Assembly (NCBI GenBank): GCA_018340375.1
Contig: JAFFJZ010000003.1
Coordinates: forward strand, 10,168,001-10,232,000
Length of the DNA stretch: 64,000 bases
From: Gonatopus flavifemur
Taxonomy: Eukaryota > Arthropoda > Insecta > Hymenoptera > Dryinidae
Direction: 5' to 3'
Notes under the pieces: model-generated
What the model saw: only the letters and a program-made list of their open reading frames with translations
The model's database searches: none
What the model was told of the DNA's origin: nothing
In this document: in pieces, positions 1 to 12,183 of the stretch
Layout of the letters: each line of letters starts with the position of its first letter
How positions within the stretch are numbered: the stretch's first letter is position 1
Translations under genes and position numbers: made by a program

Positions 1-192
1 GAGCGTTTAAAAAGTGTTCACACAATTTGAACAACACTCTAAGTGCATAAAAATAAAACACTTGGATTGAGGGTGAACTCTCCCTCAGAGTAAAAATATG
101 TCCTCGATGTTGAGTACCCTGTACAAAAATTCGTGTGAAAATTACACAGTACTCTCTAAAATTTTTAGAGTGAGATTTCTCTCTTCAGTCAG
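1..192. other. Window-edge AT-rich sequence with many ACTC/GAGT words
   Basis: No gene is visible. The stretch repeats short ACTC and GAGT words, several paired as mini-hairpins (for example CTCTAAAATTTTTAGAG near 152-168). It may be the outer part of the inverted-repeat element that follows, cut off by the window edge. Confidence 0.4.
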
Positions 193-360
193 TCAAAAGT
201 GAGTCTGTCGAAATTTCGAGTGAAATTTCCACTCCTTTGGAGTGATATTTCAAGGTTTGAGGTTAGAAACTTACAGCCACTGAAATTCCTAGAGTCAATT
301 TTTCACTCTCAAAGAGTAAACGAGTGAAAATTCCACTCGAAGCGGACTGGCTCACTTCTG
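193..360. mobile_element. Inverted-repeat (MITE-like) element, ACTC-rich
   Basis: The left arm (about 193-232, AAAGTGAGTCTGTCGAAA then GAGTGAAATTTCCACTC) matches the reverse complement of the right arm (about 320-360, CACTCGAAGCGGACTGG then CTCACTTC). Each arm also contains its own short hairpin of the form GAGTG-AAATT-CACTC. There is no ORF and no clear target-site duplication. A non-autonomous foldback transposon is the simplest reading; family unknown. Confidence 0.5.
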
Positions 361-370
361 AGACTTAGGG

Positions 371-2230
371 GAGGGTAGAGAGTATATCATTGGTAATATT
401 TTAGCCAATGATTTATCATGTGATTTTATATAAAATTCATTTACAGTGTAGAGATTTCAAATTTCAAGAAAATTCAAGGATGCAGCGCCTCCGAGGACAT
501 ATAATTTTGTATGAATATTTTGTGTTGAAATCGATGACAGGGGTTCTGACGAATTCCGAAAATATAAGTAACATTCAATTAGATGAAATAATTTTCCCTC
601 GTATTTACATCTTTGTTTCCCTCAGAAATTCAACATTTCGATATAAACTTCCATCCGTATTTTCTATCCTATAAATTTCGTTGAGAGTACATAACTACAT
701 TCACAGATTTATCGATATATGCGTGAATCGGTATCATGCAAATACTCTATATTGCCCACGTTTTTAAAAGTAATACATTTTTTGCCGGAGTACAGAATTT
801 CACAGGGTGTATATATATATATGCGGGTATGGGAAATAAAAATTCATGAACGTGAACAGTGTTCATGCACGAGTTCGTGCACTCTCTCTTCCTCTCCATT
901 TCTGTGTGCAAAAATAAAGTAAATTACGTAGAAATTTTTTACTTCCCTTGTGAAAGACGAGGCGAATGAATTTATTTTGCCACACAATTGATCGTTGAGA
1001 GACATGTTAAAAAGCCCTTCAATCGTTCACTCAGCTACGATAAACAAAGACAAGAAATTGTTTCAAATCGACTGTCCGTGATGATTTTATTTTTTCAAGT
1101 TATATGGATTTCTTTTCACGCATAAATCGATAGCAGATAAATGCATTTATGTTATACTATGTCTCATGCAAAATCATCTTGGTTATTTTGAGAAAAAGTT
1201 CAACTTCTTCGCAAAGTTGTTTTCTCTCTGATTAATTCAAATCGATAGCGGTATATCAATGACATCGAATGACCCATGAAACACCTAAATCGAGAGAATC
1301 CTTTTTTGAGTACTCGAAACGATCATTATGCCCCCTTACGTTGAATTTACGTCTCGAAAAGATTCAAGCACGTTTGCATTCGAATAATAATATTTACGAC
1401 GGTAATATATTAACGAAGAAATAAGAATCTTCATCTCGTTGGAGGTTGGAACGATAACCATACGCAACGTAAAAGCAAAATTCTTCTTCGAGAGGTGGTT
1501 TTAATTGTAGACGATCGTCCAACGAGGCGTAAGCGTTGATGCAACACGTGTGTAGTCGCGTCGCCGTCGCGTTAATTACCCGATAAAAATCACAACACGC
1601 CACACACCAGAGCTTGGATCTAGTTCGCGTGGTCGTCGTAAAATTAAAAATGCCATGCGTCCATCAACAATAGATCGCGTTAAATGCTTGGATAATTGAA
1701 TATTTGTATTTCAGACGACACTATACACGCGCGTGTATACGACAACTAAACGATTATTACCGGGATTGTAATAATTCTTCTTACGCGAGATCATAGTTTT
1801 TTCTCACAACTTGTGTTGTATATGGAAAAAAAAATCATAATATCCATTAGATGAGAATATTTTATGAAATGGTCCAATTGAATGGACAATACAAAATTAA
1901 TTATTAATTCATTTTATTTCGATTTCAAATCATTGTGAGTACAAAAAGCACTTTCTCATCATCGACATTTATGATAAAATATGAATGAAGGGAAAAAAGA
2001 ATATAATCGAATTATGAAAATGTCAATGACGAGGAGAATTTCAAAACGTCCGAGCGCATGCGTGGTAAAATATCGTTACTCTCCCCTTTCGTTTCACACT
2101 CTCGGGACATAAACTTTACGGTGTTTATGAATATTTATATTAATCTACATTTTATACCGTCATCCGTTCGAGGAGGTGGGACAAGGGAAGGGGGAAGTCC
2201 CTGCGACGTAACGCGCCCGAGTTTTATACC
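371..2230. other. AT-rich non-coding stretch, no gene seen
   Basis: Only short, unrelated open frames occur, with no domain, splice-bounded exon or RNA gene that I can recognise. One perfect palindrome at 1722-1739 is listed separately. Confidence 0.6.
1722..1739. repeat. Perfect 18-bp palindrome
   Basis: TATACACGCGCGTGTATA is exactly self-complementary, with a central CGCGCG and alternating purine/pyrimidine throughout, so it could form a cruciform or Z-DNA. No function is implied. Confidence 0.8.
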
Positions 2231-2297
2231 GAGGACGACGCCACCGCCACCGCCGCCGCCGTTGACGACGACGACGACGACGACGAGGACGACGAGC
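2231..2297. repeat. Compound (CCG)n/(ACG)n microsatellite
   Basis: CCACCGCCACCGCCGCCG runs into (GAC)n/(GAG)n. The tract gives proline and threonine runs on one strand and valine/glycine runs on the other, which explains the two overlapping open frames here. Confidence 0.85.
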
Positions 2298-2966
2298 AAG
2301 TCGGATGAAAATTTGCATCGACGAACGCGCGCGAAAACGATTTTTCTCTGTCGCTGATGCTCGAAAGTTCGCTCATACAGGGGGAAGAAAAAAATATAAA
2401 TGATCACGTATTATTCATCCAAGTTGAGAAAAATGTAGGCGTTATGGGAATTTATATACATATATATATATATATTTTTTTTTTCCCCTCTCCTCTTTTT
2501 TTTCTTTTTCATTAATGGGATCTTATGCTACACGGAGGGTGACGAGGAGAGAAAAAAAAAAGGAATAAAATATGAGATGGATGAGAAATGAGCTGTGACA
2601 AGTTTGTAGAGAATGTATTGTTACAATGGGAATAAATTACACCAGCTCACGTATGAAAAGTTGATGAGTCATTCGAAAAATATGCTAAATTAATGTATAA
2701 GTAATATTGAATTTAATGTACGAGTTTTTTGATACACAAATACGATAATGAAATCAAAATTTTATGGCGTCTGACGTATTCGTTCTATTCGTTTTATCCT
2801 TTCATCCATATTCAATCACTTAGAATTTGAATCGTGAATTATTCAGAATTCTTCGAATTTCTTCGAATTAATCCTTCGAAGAAGGGTGGAGGAGTTGAAG
2901 CGAAAATGGAAGAAAAACTGATGGCGAGGATAGTTGTGTGTCAAGATGATGATGCGATACCAAGTC
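2298..2966. other. Low-complexity AT-rich spacer
   Basis: Holds a (TA)n tract at about 2456-2476 followed by a T/C-rich run to about 2510. No gene is visible. Confidence 0.6.
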
Positions 2967-3004
2967 ATAATAGTAATAATAATAATGATAATAATAATAA
3001 TATC
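2967..3004. repeat. (AAT)n/(GAT)n microsatellite
   Basis: Imperfect AATAATAAT repeat with GAT and AGT interruptions; it reads as an Asn run in an open frame that shows no other sign of coding. Confidence 0.85.
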
Positions 3005-3572
3005 ATTTTATCCAAGCATCCTGGAGGAAGGGTGAATCTTTTCTGTTTGAGTACTCTCTGTTCTCTTTGGAATACACAGATCGATATAACTCGAGAAGAC
3101 CAAGGCTATGCCGCCGATGGTTATTAACTCATACATGCGTGTACGTATAATAGACGCACGCATACATTTTTGATTATATCCGATATATTCCTTGTATGCA
3201 TGTTTTAGAATATATATATATATGATGATTGAACAACGCGAGTCACACAGAGACATTTAGTTGAGGATACAAACGTACCATGAGAGAGCAAGAGTGTAAC
3301 AAGCGGCCATCTTGAATATTAGCCAACCAGAACAATAGTATATGCAATAGTGTGTTAGATGGTAAGCAGTGTTTGGTGCCACTTGAACCCTAAATGCATT
3401 CTATGTCTCCTGTTCTCATCCCCCTATCGTATGTGCCTGTTCTCCCTACCCTCCTTCTCTCCTCCCCTTTCCACTCGACTGTGCATCTCTTCTCTTTCCT
3501 CTTCCACCTTTCTGCAACAGTATCCCAACCCACCATCCCCCATTCATCACTACTACTACTATACCTATCTGC
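3005..3572. other. Spacer with a pyrimidine-rich tract
   Basis: From about 3405 to 3560 the plus strand is strongly C/T-rich. A GCCATCTTG word at 3307-3315 resembles a PHO/YY1 core. No gene is supported. Confidence 0.5.
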
Positions 3573-3625
3573 CCAACCAACCAACCAACCGACCGACCGA
3601 CCGACCAACCAACCAACCACCCACC
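3573..3625. repeat. (CCAA)n/(CCGA)n tetranucleotide repeat
   Basis: Consecutive ACCA and ACCG units, roughly a dozen in all, arranged as a CCAA block, then a CCGA block, then a CCAA block. Confidence 0.9.
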
Positions 3626-3678
3626 TATCCGTATTCCTTCTATTCCCCGCAATCCCCAGAAACGTTTAGGAATCTTAC

Positions 3679-3712
3679 CGGTGTGCGTATGTGTGTTTGT
3701 GTGCGTGTGTAT
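3679..3712. repeat. Imperfect (GT)n repeat
   Basis: GTGTGCGTATGTGTG-type dinucleotide tract with CG and TT interruptions. Confidence 0.75.
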
Positions 3713-6700
3713 ACTTGACGATAATCTACTGATGGACTTGGTAATAACAATTTCTGCGATCGATAATGATAATGACGACGACAACGACCAAGCCATACGC
3801 GATCATCATGATAAAAATAATCATAATATTTGTAAGTTAGTTGTCGAAGTGGAAGGGAAGAAGGTATACATGATCGAGAAGATAAAAGGCATTGTCATTT
3901 ATAATTGCGCGTTAATCAAGCTAGATCATTCTCGTATTTCAATCTGACATATCGAATTGAGGGAGAAATTTGTTATCAAAATTTCAAATCGGTACAAACT
4001 TGAACCCTACTTCAATACACTCTCTGTATTTGAATTCGCTTCTTTTATTGCTGTACTTTTTGCGAAACCTTCAGAGTTCAATCACCCAAATAGAATTTTA
4101 TTCACGACGAATCATCAGTTCAATCTAACATTTGATGAAGATCCGCTTCAGACGTTCCTTCGGATCCTCTCTATAAGAATTCAGCGTGAACTATCTGCGT
4201 GAGGATAATTGCATTCCCCTCAGGTTCAGTTTGCTGTACATTATCTGACAGAGATTAACTAGTTCTTGGCCATGAACCATCAATGCGGAGAATAAAATCA
4301 GATCTCGCAAGTTTTGTAATTTATCGTGAATGGTTTAGTTCCTTTATGGCAGTTATAAGACCCATTTTTTCAATTAGAAGTCACGTCGAGTACGATACGA
4401 GCGCAAAGATAGCAAACGTATACAAATATCAAACGATAACATAAAAAAAAAACATACAGAATATCATCATTACACTCGCCCTTTTTTTCTTCCATGCACT
4501 TTTTATCGAAGCAAATAAATCACTCGCGATTGTATCGAATACAAACCGCGATATATTATGAAAGATGGTTAGAGAGTAAATGTATGGATTATACTAACAT
4601 TTGAAATAAATTACCCATTGTTATGGGTTAACGTTAGTATCACATGCTAGAATAATTTGAAATTGTGGACAGGTCACGCCATCGTTCACCAATTATAGGA
4701 ATCCACATAAACTTATTGGATGGGCTATTCGACCAAAGTTGTGTTAGATCTATAAACAGAGGTACTACCCTAGAATAAACCAAGCAGCAGCTCTTGTGGC
4801 TGGACGTTGGCGTTCGTAATATCACCTCCTACCACCGCTGTTACTTCAATTATTACTATTCCTACGCGTGTACGAGGAAGAAGTTTACAAACAAATAAAC
4901 GAATTTCACAAATTCGTGGGGGAATTTTCATTCATTATTTCAACACGTACGGAGAGAACAAGTCCCGGAAGAAAAATCAACAAATTATTACCGTGTATGA
5001 TCCTTTGCGCGCGACGTTGTCGTTACGAGAAGAAGAGAGAACTGAAAGTATGGGGGACAAAAAAAAACTCTATCTTTCCATCCACTATTTTTTTTATTTC
5101 GATAAATATTTGAAGTTACAACGTTCCGCTCTTGAATTTTCACTCCTTTGAAAGGAAAAAGAGAGATCTTTTTGATTGGATGAAATGCATATACTTTGAA
5201 GTAACGGAAGTACCTGTTTTTGGAATTCAACCAGAAAATTATAGCGATTTGTCTAAGTATGCATGATATACGTGTGTATATTTTCCCTTCGGGGGATTCG
5301 TCAGAGGGAAAATGTATGATGAAATTGTCATGAGCTTGTATTTTTTCTATATTAAAAAATAGAGAAAAGAAATGAGAGAATGTCGAGTTGAATCAAAGAT
5401 CGATTTGTGTATTCATCTCAATCATTCTTTTCAATTATTCCTTGTGTTACTCGTATTCGTACGGATTTTTTGTTCTTCTAGCGCTCTTGCGTTTTCGTAC
5501 CGCTTTTGCACCGTTGGGAAATAGATTGAACATTTATTTCGATATCGGTGATGAAATTTTTCATTCGCTTCTGAATAAATTCATTTTAGAGGAGTTTACT
5601 TTATATCATGGCAGAACGGAATCTGAGGTTACGTTATTTATCCAACTAAACGCATTTACGGAGTCCTCAAATTTTCAACTCAAACAGATTTGATCCAGGA
5701 ACTTTGATTTTTCGAAGCAATATTGTACGAAATTGCGAATAATTAAATTATGTCATTGGTTTTTTACTATCTCTGCTGTATGAACTTCCCATTAAAACAG
5801 TGAAAAATAAGAGAACGAAGGAGAAACGATGGGAGTAAGGAGGTAAGGAATTTATAACCTAATATTCATATGGATATGTCACACCCACTTCACCAGTCAT
5901 GTAATATTTAGTGACCGCAAACTGATGTGGAGTTGAAAGACTTCGAATGAAATTCGAACAATCGCTCGCGATAAAAGCGTACCATCACGCAATCCCAGGT
6001 ATTATTATTTCGAATTTTAATTTAATGACTCGAGGCTTTGAAATGGAATGCTTTTGTATTCCATATATAATTTTATAATTAAATTCATGTTAATATCATA
6101 CGTTTCTTTAATTTCTGCAACATGCGCAAAGATATATATGAGACACTTCAAAAATATGAAATATCAATTTCAAACCCTAAAGCAGGAGAAATAATGTGTG
6201 TGTATATTCAAATATATTATACAAGGAATTCAAAGTGATAAGAAGAAATTACTACAAGCAAAAGCGTATCTCAAATAAACTGTGGCGCTTACTCGATGCA
6301 ATGTTAATCTACTTCATTCAGTTTGTATGGCGTCGAGTATTGGCAACAGCTTACCCTAAGCTTGAACGAATGTTGAAGATTAACAACACCGATCTATGAA
6401 TTATCGATATCATAGGATTTTCTTATGCGTTGATCAACATTGGCTCTACATAGATTGCCAAGACTTGGAAGTCAGCCTTACACCGGGCTACATTCTATCG
6501 TTAGCACTGGCAAAAGCAAGATATTTTTGAACGCGTATGATGTATACATTATATGTATACAAAACGTAGTATATCGAGTTTTTGGGAAGAATGATGTGGA
6601 AGTTTTATGTGGAACAGCTGCGTAACAAAATAATCAAAAGTCGATTGAATTTCCATCAAATTTTCACCGTGAAATGTGTGATTGAAAATTTTGATAGAAC

Positions 6701-7786
6701 TTTCATTATTTTACTATAAACAACCATTGATGTGTGTTCAAAAACGTGATTTTTCCGATTTCATTCAATTTCTACGGCCGTTTTTGAATTCGACACGTGG
6801 AAATTTATGAGAATCTTACTATTAATACTTTCTAAAACAAAAACACGAACGCTCCTCTCCCGAGTCTGGGTGGTCTAAATATAGATATAGCGATTCATTT
6901 GTAAATCAGTATACGTGGAAATCTTATTTGTTCATCAACCATCACCTAGTGTTACTGACTTAAGCTTATACACATATGAATATTCATCTCTCGAATAATT
7001 TCATCACTTATGTTTCAGTGTTGAATTCTTAGAATTATTTGCAATAAACTCCAGATACAAGATATAAAAGATGATGAAATCATACACAATCAACATGAGA
7101 CTATAAAGTGAAGTTGGTTTCACATGAAGTTATCAAATTTAATTATACCGAAATAAAAGAAAAAGTAATTGCACTTCAGCCACTCGAGAGGAGTTTATTT
7201 TTTCTTTTGTTAATGTAATTTATTCCATTAACGTTTGGCAATTACACTCTCATTAGAATGAATTATTTAAGGTACATTTGTTTTTTCAATTTTGTAAGAA
7301 GTCTCTTTTAAAAGAAATGAATAAGGGCGTTGATGAAATCCAGAAGAAATATCAGAATCAAATGCATTCTTGTATTTTACACATGAAATAAGAGTTTTAT
7401 ATAATTTTTAGATTCTCTCTTTAACGTTTCATTTTTTACATCGATATCAACGGATCTCAGCTAAAACTCATATGATTCGATCATATAACTCATTCTCCAA
7501 TTTCCATAATATCTATGAACATTTATAACACTGTACTAGCATCGGTTTTTTTTCAATAATTAACGAGGTAATGAAATTTAATGAGCTAGTATTACGATAA
7601 TTTTGAATCAACTTTTGATTTGATCATCAGCGACTTGACGTTTCGAATAAAAAGTAGATATTCATTCATCGATCCATCTTTTCAGTAGAATTTTGAAAGA
7701 ACATCGAGTAAGGATTTGTACTGTGTCAAAAATGAATAGATCATTATTGATAACTGTACTGTGAAATACTTGTTACCATCTTATCA
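3713..7786. other. Long AT-rich stretch without recognisable features
   Basis: About 4 kb with only short frames (about 115 codons at most) that share no recognisable domain. No transposon ends, tRNA boxes or long inverted repeats were seen. Confidence 0.55.
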
Positions 7787-7970
7787 CACTGAGAGAATTT
7801 TATTTGAAAAATTACCATGAAATTTCAGTGATCGGGGGACAAGTAGGAATTTGTTTTACATATTACCGTGCATTTTGTAAAACTAATAGAAAATATCACT
7901 TTCGACTGTTCAAAAATTGACTCATTTTTAAAGGCTGCACAGTAATTTTTACAACAAAATTCTTTCAATT
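7787..7970. mobile_element. Degenerate TIR element, CACTGAG ends
   Basis: The left arm begins CACTGAGAGAATTTTATT and continues GAAAAATTACCATG. The reverse complement of the right arm (7931-7970) reads AATTGAAAGAATTTTGTT then GTAAAAATTACTGTG. The arms agree over about 30 bp. The flanking dinucleotides no longer match, so the copy is old. No coding capacity; ends resemble the CACGGAGAAA group. Confidence 0.55.
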
Positions 7971-8174
7971 ATATTATTTCTGATGATCGTAACTGTTTAT
8001 TTCTCTTCGTATCGTTTGTTTGATGGTAGAAGGTTTACTTGAATAAACAGTGAATTGTGATATATTTTCTACACTACAAAAATCCGGGATCTCAAATTTT
8101 ATGAATTACATGATTCAACATATTTCGAATTCTCATCTAATCTTTACATGGAGAAAACGATCCATCGGATGGAA

Positions 8175-8312
8175 CACGCAGAGAAAAATTCTTGCTCAAA
8201 AAGCGATTCCGAAAAATCTGCTTTGTTAAATTAGCAAATTTTTTTACTAATTTAGCGACAAGTTTTGAAATTTTCGAACTTTACTGCTTCAGCAATTCTT
8301 TTTCTTTGAATG
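8175..8312. mobile_element. Short foldback MITE, CACGCAGAG ends
   Basis: The ends CACGCAGAGAAA and TTTCTTTGAATG are imperfect inverted repeats flanked on both sides by AA. The arms continue as TTCTTGCT/AGCAATTC, and the core is a hairpin of TAAATTAG and CTAATTTA around a T-rich loop. At 138 bp it has no ORF and is a non-autonomous element related to the CACGGAGAAA group. Confidence 0.6.
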
Positions 8313-8833
8313 AATGATATTCAAAGATTTATTGTTTTGATAAATCTTCGAATAGATATTTTTCTAAATATAATTTCAAACAAAAATCCAAAACATTCAC
8401 AAATTGATACTTTAGACAATTTTTTATCAAACCATTATGAATTTCTCATCACTGCGATTACAAAAAAAAATAAAGACATCCCGTTTGAAAAATAGAGGAA
8501 ATATTAACTCACTATAAAATATATTAATACCGCAAATGTCAACAATAATAGAATTCGTCTGAGAGACATACAACATTTAGATTCGTTCAATCAAATCTCG
8601 ATAATTCATCTATCTCTCACAATACACAATCCAAATTCACCAAATGTTTTTTTTCCCATGTTGAGACTGTATCGAGAGAATACCATATGAAAGAAATTTT
8701 TGTGGGGAAACAGTAAATGCATTTTGCATCGACTGTACATTCTATTCGCGAACGTGAATATATATTAGGGTGGTTCTGCTTCCCCTTGAAACTCAAACAT
8801 ATACAAATTAACGATATTACTTGTACGCCTGTG
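8313..8833. other. AT-rich spacer, nothing recognised
   Basis: No gene, RNA or repeat structure is visible. Confidence 0.6.
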
Positions 8834-8870
8834 AAAGAGAGACAGAGAGAGAGAGAGAGAGGGAGGGAGG
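8834..8870. repeat. (GA)n microsatellite grading into (GGGA)n
   Basis: GAGACAGAGAGAGAGAGAGA is followed by GGGAGGGAGGG. (GA)n can bind GAGA-type factors in insects, but here it is equally well a plain microsatellite. Confidence 0.85.
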
Positions 8871-8871
8871 G

Positions 8872-9761
8872 TGCCTAAAGAGAAACAGACAGACGGACAG
8901 AGACAAGGAGAAGAAGTATATACGTACACGCGCGTGCCGATCGTCTTTGTGTGCATGTATACGTATAGGATGAACGCATAAAACGTGGGTGGATGAGTAC
9001 AATGGTGGTGGTACACGTCGAAGGGGGTTGGTTGGAGATGCTTGTAGGAGTAGGCTATGTATTGGTGTGCTATAATACGTGTACGACGGGGGATGAAATA
9101 TTATAATACGTCACTTGGCAACTGTGCTGCGCCATCGAGCGGTGTATACCAAGTTTCAAATACGCTAATTCGAAAGCTCCTACCCCTTCTTCCTGTCACC
9201 CTTCTTTTTTTTCCCTTCCTCTCTATCCTTCTCTCTCTCCCCTTTCGCAACCTTCGATTTCGTCATTTCGATATAATAATTCTCATCGTGAAAAGAAAAG
9301 AAAGGAAACACCAACCTTCTCCCATTCATCTCCCCGTCATTTTGTTATATCGAAACTAATTCAAAATAGTTAATCAAAACAGTGAAGTGTTATTTCGAAG
9401 TTGAGAGATAGAAAATATTTTACACTAGAATACAGCTCTTCTCGTCGCAACGTCGACGGGTGAAATGAGAGGGAAAGTCGGGCGTAGGGGATGATGCTGC
9501 TGCACTGCAACCCCAAGAGTACCACTCTGAAGAGCAACACCCGCTAAATTTACCACTGTGAAGTATGCTATTGAGGACAGTAGTAGAAGCTGGAGAAAAG
9601 GTATTTGATACGCGGCTGGCTGGTTGAATCTGGTTGGGAGCTAGCCTAATTTACGACTTCTTTTATCCTCCCTTCATTCATATATATATATATTATATAT
9701 CTATTGAAAAGAATTATATTTTGAATTCTTTCGAACGCGTGAATTCGAAATCGTATTATCC
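8872..9761. other. Spacer with pyrimidine-rich tract
   Basis: Holds a C/T-rich run at about 9180-9245 and the CTCF-like word listed separately. No gene is supported. Confidence 0.5.
9129..9142 (-). promoter_or_regulatory. CTCF-like motif
   Basis: The minus strand reads CCGCTCGATGGCGC, close to the insect CTCF core (an AGRTGGCGC-type word preceded by CGC). It stands alone, so binding is an inference. Chance occurrence in 64 kb is possible. Confidence 0.3.
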
Positions 9762-9796
9762 TCATCAACATCATCATCATCATCATCATCATCATT
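9762..9796. repeat. (ATC)n microsatellite
   Basis: About eleven CAT/ATC units; reads as a His run in an otherwise unconvincing frame. Confidence 0.9.
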
Positions 9797-12113
9797 TTAC
9801 AGCCCGATCATGGGAGAACAGGACACGATTATTACGATTCATTGGTTTCTAACGTTATTGGTCGCGTTGTAATTCACTTGGATGCTTTTTGTCCTGCAAT
9901 CATAATTTCGATAAACAAATAATCATTTGATCCTCTGATCAGTTTGGAATGTAATAAATTAAATCGAATCGTCATTATCGATCAGAATATTCTCATGAAA
10001 ATTTTCATGAATCAATGATGACGATGATAATGATACAGCTTTATCAGCGATCATACAAACTGTATACGTGTATTTTAAGTTGAATTGTACAATGATCATT
10101 TATAATCAATGAAATATAAATTTGTTGATTTTCTAAACCAATTAAATACCCTTTTCATTCTCGTTTAACCGGATTTTTCAACGTCTAATCACCGGAATGG
10201 CATTGTTTGTTTGTTTGAACATGGCGAATGATTTATGTAACGTGAGTATGTGGATGTAAACTTGCTTTATTGGGGAATTAAATTATGTATGTGAAATTTG
10301 CCCAGCGAGCGAGTACGGCGGTGTACAAGTCTCAATCGAAATTCACCTGGAGCAACGTGGATACGTGTGGCATGTAACGTGGTGAAAGATGGATCTCTCA
10401 GTGAATATATTACATCACGAAACAAAATTGTTGGGACTAATCGAATCGTAATACTGTGGTTATCGAAGATGATGATGATGATGATGGATATGTGGATGGA
10501 TATTTCATGTGCCCTCAGATCGAACACCGTACAAAATTTATCAACTTTCAAGGAAATTAGTATAGTATATTGGAATATGCTTTGAGAAATTCGATTGTAC
10601 CTTAGTCCTCAAAGGATGTTCTGGCACGAGTTTGATTTTCATGATTGTGATTGCTTGTAAATTAGATTATTTTGTTAACCTAAAGCTTTTATACGAAGTT
10701 TTATAACTCGTACAGTGAAACATCCTCACGTTGAGAGGGAAAATTCATCCCCTGAGAGTATCCTAGTCATGATAATGATTTTACTTATATTCAATTTTCT
10801 GCACTTATGCATATGTTGAAGACTGTCTTTCTGTAATTGTTAACAAAGCTTTCTAATATATAATAAAAGATTTATTAATATAATAAGAACAACATCGAAT
10901 CGAATGAATTATTAATAAATGAAAGCGTAGGAAATATTCTCTGACGATAAATTTGAAGAATTGAACCTTCACGCAATAAGCCGTCTGAGAAATTAGACAG
11001 ATGGAAAATACGCGCAGGTCCTATTGTAAAATCGATAATCGTTCGAGTTGTATTTATTCAAGGAGTGGAAATCGTATACTTATAGATATATATTATTCTC
11101 TTGATTCGATACGGTAGAAATAGATACACGTACACGAGTATACTTTTCTCTTTCTTTTTTTATAATATACTAGGGTATTTTCAATTGAATTTATTTTCAT
11201 AGAAACGTAAGAATCTTATCCGATTGAGAGAAACGAATTTCGTTGGGTATTAAAAATTCAATATTCGATACGAATTCATCTTGATCATTCTTCAAATGCT
11301 ATTTCAAGGAGAAATCAAGTTATATTTAAAGTGAAAATGAAGTATAAAATTGTGAAATATTAATTCGAAATCTCCACCCTTCCAATTTTTTCAAGCCAGA
11401 AGAATATAAATTCCAGATTGAAGGAGAAAATTTACAGTCTCCGCTTCCCTACGTTGTTCATTCGAATGAAATTTTATACTTCTTTACAATACGTATTTCA
11501 AATACTCTAAAGAAATATGATTTGAATGCAACAATCGCCCTATTTGATTCACATTCGTACTCTCCTTCTAGCGTTCTTTTTTTTTTCTCTCCTTCCATCG
11601 AAGTACATTCTTCTCTCCCTATCGGCACTTAAACTTTATTACATGTACAAGTACACTTACATTACAGACAGACTTGAGAATGAACGCAACAAGGGACGAA
11701 GGGAATCGGACAGTGACTCTTAACTGCTTTAATGCAATCTGCAAACATCGACAGCGCCAGGTTTACGAGCTGGTCTTGATATTTACACTACAGATTCTTT
11801 CTCCTCTCTTGCAAAACTATATAGAGGTACGTTAAGTAAGTTCCTCAAGGATACACATCAAGGGGCTCAACTTTCGAATCGTTCAAAGAAGAGATATAGA
11901 TTTTATTTATACATATTTTTCGAATATCCCTGTCCCTGCTGTTGTCGTTTCATTTGTTGTTATTCCATTTCGTATAAGAAAAACACCCATTAGCCAGAAT
12001 TTTTGCTTCCCGCTCAAAACTTTTTCTCGCCTCGATACACGAATACACGGAATACGTTGAATTTGTTTCCCTCCCTCTTTTTTTCTTTAGTTCAAAAAAA
12101 GAAGGAGAAAAGG
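9797..12113. other. AT-rich stretch without recognised features
   Basis: Contains a short (GAT)n run at 10469-10486 and no supported gene. A frame of 95 codons at 10298-10585 includes that repeat and has no recognisable domain. Confidence 0.55.
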
Positions 12114-12146
12114 GAAGAAGAAGAAGAAGAAGAAGAAGAAGAAGAA

Positions 12147-12178
<32 letters not shown>

Positions 12179-12183
12179 AGAAC
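12114..12183. repeat. (GAA)n microsatellite
   Basis: About 22 consecutive AAG/GAA units with one GAG interruption. Frames through it give poly-Glu on the plus strand and poly-Ser or poly-Phe on the minus strand, and they should not be read as genes. Flanking sequence to about 12255 remains purine-rich. Confidence 0.95.

Noticed and set aside
2455..2510. (TA)n plus T-rich run as a polyadenylation or matrix-attachment signal
   Set aside because: Such tracts are common throughout this AT-rich sequence and nothing ties this one to a transcript end.
3359..3796. Three overlapping 90-120 codon frames with Pro/Thr/Asn or Gly/Trp/Val repeats
   Set aside because: They are produced by the CCAA/CCGA repeat and the pyrimidine-rich tract; several frames on both strands are open at once.
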